DNA of 64,000 nt from Diphasiastrum complanatum (lineage: Eukaryota > Streptophyta > Lycopodiopsida > Lycopodiales > Lycopodiaceae), in the NCBI GenBank assembly GCA_029204225.1, contig CM055106.1:7411156-7475155 (forward strand), given 5' to 3'. Below the pieces are notes generated by a model, which saw nothing but the letters and a program-made list of their open reading frames with translations, made no database searches and was not told where the DNA came from. The translations under genes and the position numbers were made by a program. Position 1 is the stretch's first letter, and every line of letters begins with the position of its first letter. Below are positions 1 to 8,560 of the stretch, piece by piece.

Positions 1-172
1 ACTCCCTCCACCACCACCTCCATCTTTAGCTCTAACACCGCGTTTATTTTTTGGTTTAGCCTTACCATCCCACACTCCAGATCAGTACCCAACCCTCACT
101 AACCCTGAAAAGCTCACTGAAGCAGCCAAACGCTCGATGATTGGCCTATCCGAAATGAGCTACCACATGCAT
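1..172 (+). other. Unassigned open stretch at window edge
   Basis: One forward frame is open from base 2 to a TAA at 170-172. It begins with a run of prolines and contains NPEKLTEAAKRS. I do not recognise it. It ends where copia gag homology starts, so it may be the flank of a truncated element, a host exon fragment, or chance. No start codon or splice signal can be assigned. Confidence 0.25.
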
Positions 173-182
173 TAATTTTCAA

Positions 183-1190
183 AGTTTTCAAAGAAGTGAG
201 GAGAGTGCATCAAATTATGTTCTGAGAATAAAAGATCTTCATAGGGAGCTTGGTTGTGTTGGTGTCACAATCAATCAAGATGATCTTGTACCAGTCATTC
301 TTAATGGCTTAAAAGAAGACTATAATAATCTTGTTCAATCCTTTGCCATAAAGGAGGAGCAGCCCAATTTGGAAACTCTTCAAGGGATTCTCATCTCTAA
401 AGAAGCAAGGCAAAGCTACAAACTTTCTAGGATAAACAAACCCGAGCATATTGGAAGTGACAAAGCTCTCTTTGTCAAGGACAAGCATAAAGAGAGGAGC
501 AAGAACCAGTTTTCTCAAGTTTTCAACAAAGACAAAGCCAAGGACAAAGACAAAGATGGTGAAGAGGATGACTCATCTCATCTTTCTACTTCAAAGACCA
601 AGAAGAAGAAAGTCAAGTGTTTCTTTTGTGGCAAGAAGGGGCAATATGCCTCTAATTGTTTCAAAAAGAAAAATCAACTCAAACAAGCAAATCTCTCTAA
701 TGAGAAAGAAGAAGACTTTATTGCAAGTGATGGAGAAGGATCACTCATGGTGTCAAGCTTTTCTTCAACACCCTTCAAGAAAGATGGAGCTTGGTACATT
801 GATCATGGAGCCTCTTCAGATATGTGTTGTTCAAAGGAGACTTTTGACTCTATTGTACCTTATAAAGGACTTAAAAGATCTATATATACTGTAAATGATC
901 ATGAATGCTCTATTGAAGGAATTGACAACATTCCATTGAAACTTGCTTCTTCTAAAGTTCTATCACTTTCCAATGTTCTTTTTGTTCCTAAGCTTACAAA
1001 GAACTTGATAAGTGCTGAAAAGTTGCTTGATTGTAGTTGTGATGTAAAATTCAATTCCAATACTTGCTTTATCAAGAAAGATGGTGAGATCCTAGCTAAT
1101 GGATCTAGATATGGTGGAATCTTCAAGTTGAATTCTTATGAGAATGCAAACTTTTGTGAAATTGCTCTTATGTCTAAGGAGGAGTTATGA
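183..1190 (+). pseudogene. gag: Copia gag-protease remnant
   Basis: The frame opens near 183 and carries the C-terminal half of a UBN2-type gag (ILNGLKEDYNNLVQSF), a lysine-rich spacer, a zinc knuckle at about 630-671 and a protease region at about 790-840. Two key residues are altered: the knuckle reads CFFCGKKGQYASNC, with Gln in place of the metal-binding His, and the protease reads DHGAS instead of DSGAS. The frame ends with a TGA at 1188-1190 where the pre-integrase motif should have Trp (L-stop-HRRLGHPN). It is a gag/protease relic that should bind RNA poorly and be protease-dead. Confidence 0.85.
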
Positions 1191-1830
1191 CATAGAAGGT
1201 TGGGGCATCCTAACTATAGGTCTATGCTTTCTATGATCAAGAATGATAAGGTTATTGGTCTTCCAAGATCACTTTCCAAGGATATCAAGCCTTGTGAGGC
1301 TTGTACTATTGCAAAATTCTTCCTCAAAAAGTATTGGTGGTGCAACTTGTTTTGTCACCTTCATTGATGATTTTACAAGATATACTTGGTTCTACTTGCT
1401 TTCTTCAAAAGCTATGGTATTTGATCACTTCCTAGTCTTCAAAGCTTATGCTGAGAAACAATTTTCTTTCAAACTTAAAGCTTTAAGATGTGATGGAGGA
1501 GGTGAATACATCTCCAACAAGTTCTATGATTATTGTGAGGCTGAAGGGATTAAGAGAGAGTTTTCTTGTGCTTATTCTCCATCAAAATAGAGTTGCTGAA
1601 AGGAAAAATCGATCTCTATGTGAATGTGCTAAAGCAATCCAAGTTGAATCTTCTTTGCCTATTGAATATTGGGGAGAAGCAATTAATTGTGCAAACTACT
1701 TGTGCAATAGATTACCTCACAATGCACTTGAAGGAAGATCACCATATGAAGTCTTGTTTAAGAAGAAACCTAAGGTTGATCACCTTAGAGTTTTTGGATG
1801 TGGTACCCTTGGAAACAAGGAAAAGAGATG
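1191..1830 (+). pseudogene. int: Copia integrase remnant
   Basis: After the TGA the same frame continues with the HHCC-like zinc region (HRRLGHPN, then CEACTIAKF). An internal deletion near 1315-1330 removes the first catalytic Asp segment and joins directly to a TFIDDFTRYTWFYLL stretch. The second Asp is kept in LRCDGGGEY. A small deletion at about 1586-1592, where QQNG should be encoded, shifts the frame. The next frame holds VAERKNRSLCECAKAI, with the region of the catalytic Glu, and NYLCNR. A further frameshift follows near 1800. Confidence 0.85.
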
Positions 1831-2316
1831 ATCCAAATTCAGTCAAAGGGATCATGGTTGGATACTTATCCAACAAGAAGGCTTACAGAAATTATGTTCC
1901 CTCTACTTCAGTTACAATTGAGAGTAGGGATGTTATTTTCCATGAGAATAAAAAATACATCTTTGAGGAGGCCGAGATCAAAGATTCTCAAAAGGATTCT
2001 CCTATCATCACCCTTGAAGATTATCATGGAGAGATGGGGCCGAGAATTGGGGAGGAGTCACCTCGAATCTTTTCACCAAGGAGATCACAAAGAAAAAGAT
2101 CCGAGCCTAAGAGGCTTACATATGGAGATAAAGGCAAGCAAGTGGAACACAACTCCACTAATTATGCTTATTTTGTTTCACATGAGGAGCCAAAAGATGT
2201 ATATGATGCACTCAACTCAAGAGATTGGTGTCTAGCCATGAAGGAGGAATATGAGGCATTGATTGCCAACAACTCATGGGAGCTTGTGGATCTTCCATCC
2301 AACAAGCAAGTTGTTT
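1831..2316 (+). pseudogene. Copia integrase-to-RT linker remnant
   Basis: This frame holds GIMVGYLSNKKAYR and SRDVIFHE, the usual end of copia integrase. It continues with a Ser/Arg-rich linker (SPRRSQRKRSEPKRLTY) and the segment leading into the RT, DALNSRDWCLAMKEEYEAL then SWELVDLPSN. It stops at about 2311-2316, just before the RT fingers would start, at the junction with the opposite-strand gypsy fragment. Confidence 0.8.
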
Positions 2317-2318
2317 TT

Positions 2319-2930
2319 TCAGCACTTCTTAGTCTGGAAAGGTGATCCGCCATGAAATGTTGGGTCCCTTTTGCGAACGACTACACGGAAATTAAATTCC
2401 TCCAAAATCAGTAGCCATCGAGCTATTTGTCCTGTCTTACAAGACTTATTAACGATATACAAAAGTGCTTGATGGTCTGTATAGAAAGCAAAGGTCTGGC
2501 CTAATAAATAATGTCTTAGTTGTTGTATAGCGTAGACCATTGCCAATGCTTCTCTCTCGGTAGTTGTATAGTCTACTTCAGCAGGCACAAGTTGTCGGCT
2601 TAAGAAACGTATGGGAAAGTCTTTGCCATACTTGTTCGATTGTGCAAGAAGACCTCCAATGGCATACTTACTTGCGTCAGTATGCACATGGAACTCTTTC
2701 GTCTAATATGGTGAGCGGAGTATGGGAGCCATTGTGAGAGTTGTTTTTCACTCCTCAAAGGCCTGAATTCGTTCTTGGGTCCAGCGAGGATCTACCACAA
2801 CTAAATAAATGAGGCATGCCTTGCCGACATAGTCGATTATAAAGATGCGATAATAGTTGGTATGACTGAGGAAGACATATATTTCCTTCACTATTGCAGG
2901 TAGGGGCATGTCCACGATAATCTTGATTTT
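2319..2930 (-). pseudogene. rnh: Gypsy RT connection and RNase H
   Basis: After the RT the minus strand keeps a decayed connection domain with stops. From 2687 it has an RNase H with HTDASKYAIGG (first Asp), TTTEREALA (catalytic Glu) and FYTDHQALLY (second Asp). The fold degrades the RNA strand of the hybrid. A frameshift near 2350 disturbs the closing ADHLSRL motif, and the element is cut at the junction with the copia fragment. Confidence 0.85.
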
Positions 2931-4028
2931 TTACGGGTTGGTAGAAATACCGTTTTTTGATATTATATGCCTGAGTACAATCCCGTGGGTGACACATATT
3001 TGGCATTTATCAGGGTTTAGTGAGATGCCGAACCTACGACAACGAATGAAGATTTTTTCCAAGGTGTCTAGGTGCGTAGCAGCGGAAGAATGTATACCTA
3101 GATCGTCAAGATAAATCTCCATGACCCGATGTAACAGATCTTGAAAGGCCAGTTGCATGACCCGTTGGAATGTTGAGCGGGTGTTACATAAGCCAAAAGG
3201 CATAATGTTATAAGCATAAACCCTGTTCTCTGTGGCAAAGGCTATTTTATGTTTATCTTCAAGGGCTATTTGAACAAGGAAGTAACCGCTGAATCCATCT
3301 AAGAAGCTGAAAGCTTCAGCTCCTGCCATTTCCTCTAATATTTGGGTCGTTAAGGACAAGGGAAAATGGTTTTTCTTTGTAACCGCATTAAGGTTTTTGA
3401 GGTCGACACAGATACGAAGCTTGCCATTTTTCTTGGGTACAACCACAATGGGTGATACCCAATCAGTATGTTGGACCTCATAAATGAAGCCAACATCCAG
3501 CAATTTCTTAATATCCTCATCGATCCTCTCACGATAGACGGGGTTACTACGGTAAGGTTTAGCCCTAACAGGCTTAGCATTGTCTTCTAGAGAAATCCGA
3601 TGTACTAGTATTTCAGGGGGGGTTCCTTTCATTTTGGTATAATTCCATGCAAATACATCTCTATATTTGCATAATAAAGTCTCTAGATCAGACAGTTGGG
3701 TTGATGACAGATGTGCACCAACATGAACTATTCGATCTATGTCCTTGTCAGGATCTTTAAGGTTTAGTGAAATTATCTTAGCGGGTCCTTCAAAGGAATT
3801 GGAACTTGGTGTAGGTTCCCAAAGTGGCTGCAGTAACTGGATAACGACGTCATCCAATGTAAAGTCTTTGAGTTTCTGTGGAAGATTGAAAGGTGGGTCC
3901 ACAAAATGTTCTGGGACTTTAGGAATCATTTGAGTTGATTCTTTACCGGACGTGGAAGCTTTGTCGTATTGTTTGGTGTATGTCCCTTCGGACAAGGGCT
4001 TGATTGGCTGTTTAAGCTTCACACGCAT
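2931..4028 (-). pseudogene. rt: Gypsy reverse transcriptase
   Basis: About 365 codons are open on the minus strand. In order they show the pre-RT segment FAWNYTKMKG, the RT fingers WVSPIVVVPKKNGKLRICVD, the motif A region FSFLDGFSGYF, the motif B region MPFGLCNTRSTFQ, and the catalytic motif YLDD near residue 310. This RVT_1-type polymerase would copy element RNA into DNA. The YLDD core is intact, but the frame stops at 2931 and the rest of the connection domain is interrupted by further stops, so the protein is broken. Confidence 0.9.
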
Positions 4029-4045
4029 CTATTTTTGATGCTCGG

Positions 4046-4713
4046 TTAGTTTTGTATCAACCGAGGTTTTTGTGGTTTTTGAGTGGGCAGTGTTGTTATC
4101 TCACTTATTATATTGTCATTGATTGTATCCCAGACTTCGTCTAGATACACATCCCATGTATAAACTTTGGATTTGGGCCTGTATGCTTGTGTGTTGGGTA
4201 TTTTGGACGTCAATTGGACATGAGCCAACGGTCCTGGAGTCTTGATCTCCTTAGGAATTGATTTTGGTGGATGAGGTTGGGTGTCTAGATAGAGGAGTAC
4301 ATGTTCATCTATCATGTCTACATCATCTATGGAAAGAATACCTTCTTCCAAACGTGGGCAGTAGAGACGCTAGATTCTCCTAGGCACCAAGCTATAGGAA
4401 TCGAGTCAATCATCATAAGTGGGATGATGGGTGTGTCAATGTCTGTAGAAGATGGGATAATATCCACATCCGCTGTAGCGGTTTTGATACAACATCGATT
4501 GGAATCCGCACAGTCCACAATGGCTAGTGCATGACCCCAATTGATTATGTCTGTGGATCATGTATAGTGGCCTTTTGGTTGGATCAGGACACTATCTAAT
4601 TCGTCATATGTTGTAGATGAGCAATCATCGTATACCTTAGCTGGCTTGACATGGCCTGCTGAGTCAACCGTGACTCGTTTCTCGTGGTTGCCAAAGGTAA
4701 TTTTACTATGCTT
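4046..4713 (-). pseudogene. Gypsy protease-RT spacer
   Basis: The segment of about 670 bp between protease and RT has a broken minus frame, most clearly at 4046-4351. It has no catalytic motif. Its place in the order PR-spacer-RT and the lack of other features support reading it as polyprotein spacer. A stop at 4046 separates it from the RT frame. Confidence 0.5.
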
Positions 4714-5298
4714 CTAATCTTGGACAACACCTGCCATTTGGAGCCAAGGTGTACCAAGAAGGAGTTTATATGTATTAGCATCTTCTGGTAGGTCTAAGAT
4801 GACACAATCGATGACAAACTTGACACTTGCTATTCGAACCTTTATATTTGATAAATGACCAGCAGGGTTAGTAACTCGTTGATGAGCCATGTGAAGTATA
4901 TATTGTGGTTGATCGAGCGTATTGAAGCCCCATGACTTTGCCAATGAGAAATCTATTATATTAATGCCTAATCCGCTATCGAGGATAGCAGATACTGGGG
5001 GATAATCTTTATAGGACAAAGGCAGTGTGATGCTATTCCCCTTAGAAACACCTATATTCATCAAATTCATAGGAATCTAAGAAATTTTAGGAATCTCTTC
5101 TGATTTTCGCTGTTCATCAGGAATAAGAGACAGCTGAAAACTACGATGGATATAGTGTTGAAGTCCGGTGAAGGATTTGATTGCACTATGGAACGACATA
5201 GTGAGTTGAGCTTGCAAGAGGTCAGAAAATACTTCAAGTCCCTGTAGGGATTGTTCCTTTTTGGGGATATGAGCTGATAATGGACTTTTTGTATGTTC
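4714..5298 (-). pseudogene. pro: Gypsy aspartic protease region
   Basis: The minus-strand reading contains AILDSGLGINIID, the retroviral-type protease active site D-S-G, preceded by a conserved beta strand (ITLPLSYKDYPPVS) and followed by DLPEDANTYKLLLGTPWL. This is the single-domain pepsin-like fold of gypsy polyproteins that would cut Gag-Pol. A stop near 5070 separates it from the upstream part and another near 4714 ends it. The same motif set recurs in the gypsy pieces at 53.0 kb and 54.3 kb. Confidence 0.8.
5294..5298. repeat. Target-site duplication of E2, left copy
   Basis: TGTTC immediately before the left LTR is repeated at 10871-10875 immediately after the right LTR. Confidence 0.95.
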
Positions 5299-5374
5299 TG
5301 TGAAAATTGTCAACATTTCCTTGTCTAGTTTTAGGCCAAAATTGCTAAAAATGGCACATAGTTTAGGATCTGAC

Positions 5375-5391
5375 TTTTCACACGTGTGAAA
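5375..5391. promoter_or_regulatory. G-box palindrome in E2 left LTR
   Basis: TTTCACACGTGTGAAA is a perfect inverted repeat centred on CACGTG, the plant G-box bound by bHLH and bZIP factors. It lies about 190 bp upstream of the TATA-like sequence, where enhancer elements sit in LTR U3 regions. The same palindrome is found in the LTRs of E4 and E5 and near the window end. Confidence 0.55.
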
Positions 5392-5567
5392 CAGGTCTAG
5401 ATATTTTTAGTAAGTGTATTTTTTCAGTATGAAGAAGTGTCAAACTTCAAGACCTTCGAAATGAGTCCATTTTCATGTATTTTGGACATATATGCCAATT
5501 TTACCTATATAGGGCATATTTTAGGAAAGGAGGGTCTAGAGAGAGGAGAGAGAGTCATCTCTCTCAG

Positions 5568-5577
5568 CTATATATAG
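5568..5577 (+). promoter_or_regulatory. TATA-like element in E2 left LTR
   Basis: CTATATATAG lies about 270 bp into the LTR, just after a GAGAGAGAGTCATCTCTCTC tract, and fits the LTR core promoter. The right LTR has the same element at 10493-10502. Confidence 0.6.
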
Positions 5578-5945
5578 CAGGTAGGCCGTGGAGAAACAGG
5601 TTGGAGCAGATCCATTGTATTCATTTGCTTAATGAGAGATTTTTCTATTGGGTTCTCCTTCCATTGTTGGCATTGTGTAGTGATTGAGTTCAAGCTTTGT
5701 GTGTATGATCTTAGGTGCTTTCCAAAAGTGGTAGGCTGATGTATTATGGACTGTATAATGCTATTTTGGGCCGCACTTGATGTTTATGGAAGTTTCCATT
5801 TGTGATAAATGCTTTTTGATCAAGTTCTTTGCATTCTAGGTAGCATAGAATGTGTTGCCAATTCCTAGCTTATGTAGTTTGGAGTGCAAGCATTCAAGCC
5901 AATGATCTTGGAGTTTAGATCCACTTAGGATCTGTATTTTTCACA

Positions 5946-5960
5946 TGGTATCAGAGCTGG
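5946..5960 (+). other. E2 primer binding site
   Basis: TGGTATCAGAGC directly follows the LTR end. It is complementary to the 3' end of initiator Met tRNA, the usual primer of plant copia elements. Confidence 0.95.
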
Positions 5961-7117
5961 TTGGCTTCTATTTACAGTAAGTATTCCATTTTTGGTGATA
6001 TTTGGATGTTTGATCAAGTTCTAGCATGATTTTGCATTGCTTTGTTGATCAAATCTTACTAACCTTTGTTTTGTGAGTTGAACTTGTGGATCAAAAGCAT
6101 ATTTCAGGTCTATTGAAGATCAGAGGCTGAAAAGAAACTATTTTGGATCAGATCATAACACCTAATCATTTGTGATTGTGAGGCTTGTGCATATTCAATA
6201 CTAACAATGTTCTTTTCAATCCTATTGTTGACAATCTCCATTCTTGGATGAACACTCTCCTTAAGTGGATGAAACTTCTCCTTAAGTGGATGACAAATGC
6301 TCTTTTGAGTGAGTTGTAATTCTCCTAAAGGCTGAGCAAAGCTCCCATTTGGATGAAAGATCCCCTTTTTTGGGTGAACATATTGTAAGCTCCATTGTGA
6401 AGAGCATATTGTAAAGATTGTCATCAATTTTGGCATAATTTTTGGTGTACTTTGTTGAGCATGTAAGTAACTCTCCTTATGTAATTTGATTGGAGCATTT
6501 GCTGGAAGGTGTTAACCATTATGCAAGTGTGTTTTCAGGTTCTTAACAGGTTGAGGAACATTCTCATGTGAAGTGATCTTAGATCTACATCTAAACACCA
6601 AGATTTGACAAGATAGTGAAGCTAGTCTTGTGATTCACTAAGTGTGCTCATTCATTCACCTCTAAATCTTGTATTTATCACTTGCTGGAGTTTATAAACT
6701 TTTAGAAGTGTGGTTTACATGTGGTTCTACAGGTTGAATCAATATCTTAGTGTGTTGATCATATGTTGATCAAGTTTGTTCATTACTAGGTAATCTTGGC
6801 ATCCTAGTTTTGGGTATTTTCTAAGAATGCAAGTAACTCTTCACACCATAACTTGATTTGGTCACTTGCTGGAAAGTTTGAGAGCTTAAGCAAGAGTGTG
6901 TTCAGGTTGGTTTGATTTTGTAATCCATTCTTAGTGTGTGCAAAGTGTTGCATGTGTTTCAATCTTCCTTTCTATGCTTGGAAACCATCTAGGTTCAAGA
7001 TAGAAGTGTTTTAGGGTCCTAAATCTTCATAGATCTCTTTATCTATCATTTGTTGAGAGAAAAGTGAGTGCTAAGTGCTTTAGGACAAAACCTAAAAGTT
7101 GAAGAAACATTAGAATC
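5961..7117 (+). other. E2 untranslated leader
   Basis: About 1.16 kb lies between the primer site and the gag ATG, with no convincing coding frame. It matches the leader of E3 (minus strand, 36163-37292) at about nine bases in ten over the parts I compared by eye, well above the similarity of the two LTRs. It contains repeated AAGTGGATGA-like units near 6240-6300. Strong conservation of a non-coding leader fits a packaging or dimerisation signal. Confidence 0.7.
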
Positions 7118-8515
7118 ATGGCTTCCAATGGTGGGATCATGCTAGAGTCTAGTGAAAGGTTGAGTTCATCAAACTACTCTACTTGGAAAGTGAGGATGGA
7201 GTCCTTACTTGAGTTGAATGAACTCATGGACATAGTTGCAGAAATTGAAGAGAGACCTCTCACACTTCAAGAGCAACAAAGGTTTGATAAGAAGGCCAAA
7301 AGGGCTCTTCATATCATTAAAATGAATGTTACAAATGAACTTCTCAAGGAAGTTGGAAAGTGTCAAAGTGCAAGTGAGGCATGGAATGCCTTAAAGAAGC
7401 TCTTTGAATCAAAGTCCACATCTAGGGTATTGACCCTAAGGAGACAAATATTTTCTAGTAGGCAAAGAGAGGGTGAAAGTGCTCATGCATTTATCTTGAG
7501 AGTTAAGTCCCTAAGTGATGATTTAGCATGCATTGATGAGAACATAAAAGATGGTGAAATAGTCCAAGTTATGTTGAATGGTTTGCTAAATGAACATGCT
7601 AACCTTGTGCAAAGTTTTGCCATTCAAAGAGTCTTGCCAAGTGTGGTTGACTTGCAAGAAATCTTATTGGCTGAAGAACATAGGTTGCAATCAAAGCTTG
7701 ATGGTGCATCCTTGCAAGGTGGAGGTGAAGAGGCTTTCTTCACAAAAGGCAAATTCAAGGGCAAAGGTAAAGGCAAAGGGAAATGGTCCAAAGGTGGTAA
7801 CTTTGATCATGATGATCACTCTTCCTCTTCCTCTTCTACTAAGAACAATAAGTCAAAGTTCAAGTGCTTTTATTGTGGGATAAAAGGACATTTTGCAAAT
7901 GAATGCCATAAGAAACAAAATGCTAGATCTAGGTTGAGATCTAATGTACTTCTTGGAGATGATAATTGTTGTGCTAACTTGGCAAGCTTTGGTGAATCTA
8001 TGGTCAATTTTTTGGATCCATTGGATCTTGAAGATGCACTAGTGTTACCTACTAGTCATATGGAGTCATGTGGAGCTAAATTAGCATCATGTTTGTACTC
8101 TTCTACTCATGGACTTCCAAGGCTTGGTGGTTCTTCAATGGTGCTAGATGGCAAGTGCAAAAATGAAAAAGGTAAGGAAGGAGCTAACTTCATCAATGGA
8201 GTTGATGAAGATTCTTCTTTGGAAGTGATTGTTGCTAATGACTTGTTTGTTCATATGGAAAAAGATGGAGATGCTAAGTGTCATTCTTTGCAAGAAGATG
8301 GTTGTTCTTCTAATTCTTTTCATATTGATGTATGTAATCATGTGGGAAAAGATGATGGTGCTTTGAGCATGCTTGAAGGAAATGGTTCTTTTACATCTTT
8401 TTGTGATAAAGTCATTTGTGCAACAAGTGGTGTCACATTTCTTCATAAAAAGAGTAGATCAAAGGTTTCTATCATGAGACTTGGTGAGGGAGATCACAAG
8501 TCAAAAGGAAGATAA
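7118..8515 (+). CDS. gag: E2 Gag (UBN2 domain plus zinc knuckle, unusual C-terminal tail)
   Basis: A 465-residue capsid/nucleocapsid protein that would coat element RNA in the cytoplasm. The ATG at 7118 begins MASNGGIMLE and matches the E3 Gag start. SSNYSTWKVRMESLL (about residues 17-32) and the following helical region to about residue 200 are typical of copia UBN2 gag. A Lys/Gly-rich basic spacer (about 205-235) and a serine run precede a perfect CX2CX4HX4C knuckle, CFYCGIKGHFANEC, at about 250-263. Up to the knuckle it is almost identical to E3 Gag. Beyond it the roughly 200-residue tail is unrelated to the E3 sequence and I do not recognise it. The TAA at 8513-8515 is the only stop between this frame and the next ORF, which lies in the same frame. 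Confidence 0.9.
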   Translation: MASNGGIMLESSERLSSSNYSTWKVRMESLLELNELMDIVAEIEERPLTLQEQQRFDKKAKRALHIIKMNVTNELLKEVGKCQSASEAWNALKKLFESKSTSRVLTLRRQIFSSRQREGESAHAFILRVKSLSDDLACIDENIKDGEIVQVMLNGLLNEHANLVQSFAIQRVLPSVVDLQEILLAEEHRLQSKLDGASLQGGGEEAFFTKGKFKGKGKGKGKWSKGGNFDHDDHSSSSSSTKNNKSKFKCFYCGIKGHFANECHKKQNARSRLRSNVLLGDDNCCANLASFGESMVNFLDPLDLEDALVLPTSHMESCGAKLASCLYSSTHGLPRLGGSSMVLDGKCKNEKGKEGANFINGVDEDSSLEVIVANDLFVHMEKDGDAKCHSLQEDGCSSNSFHIDVCNHVGKDDGALSMLEGNGSFTSFCDKVICATSGVTFLHKKSRSKVSIMRLGEGDHKSKGR

Positions 8516-8560
8516 GTATGTGAAGTGTTCAAAGTAGGATGTACTTTGAATGATGTTTTT

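Larger units (their letters stand above)
175..2316 (+). mobile_element. 5'-truncated, decayed Ty1/copia element (gag-PR-IN-linker)
   Basis: Copia polyprotein order is visible on the plus strand: end of the gag UBN2 domain, zinc knuckle, aspartic protease, GAG-pre-integrase, integrase core and the integrase-RT linker. No LTR, primer site or RT is present. The left end breaks inside gag at about 180. The right end breaks after SNKQVV, just before the RT would begin, and runs directly into a minus-strand gypsy fragment. At least one stop, one internal deletion and two frameshifts show that it is dead. It belongs to a different copia family from E3 and E4. Confidence 0.85.
2317..5298 (-). mobile_element. 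Ty3/gypsy element, pol part (left half of a split element)
   Basis: Read on the minus strand this gives protease, reverse transcriptase and RNase H in gypsy order. No integrase remains because the left end is cut at about 2317. The gag/zinc-knuckle part lies at 10876-11540 on the far side of E2. The 5-bp duplication TGTTC at 5294-5298 and 10871-10875 marks the interruption. Removing E2 restores a continuous reading frame apart from one TGA, so the two halves are one older element. Confidence 0.85.
5299..5945 (+). repeat. E2 left LTR
   Basis: This 647-bp LTR begins TGTGAAAATTG and ends TTTTTCACA, with TG...CA ends. It would hold the promoter and the RNA start and end signals. The right LTR at 10224-10870 matches it base for base except at 5526, by eye comparison. 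Confidence 0.95.

Noticed and set aside
1-172. Host gene exon
   Set aside because: The open peptide matches nothing I recognise and no splice signal or start supports it; left as unassigned.
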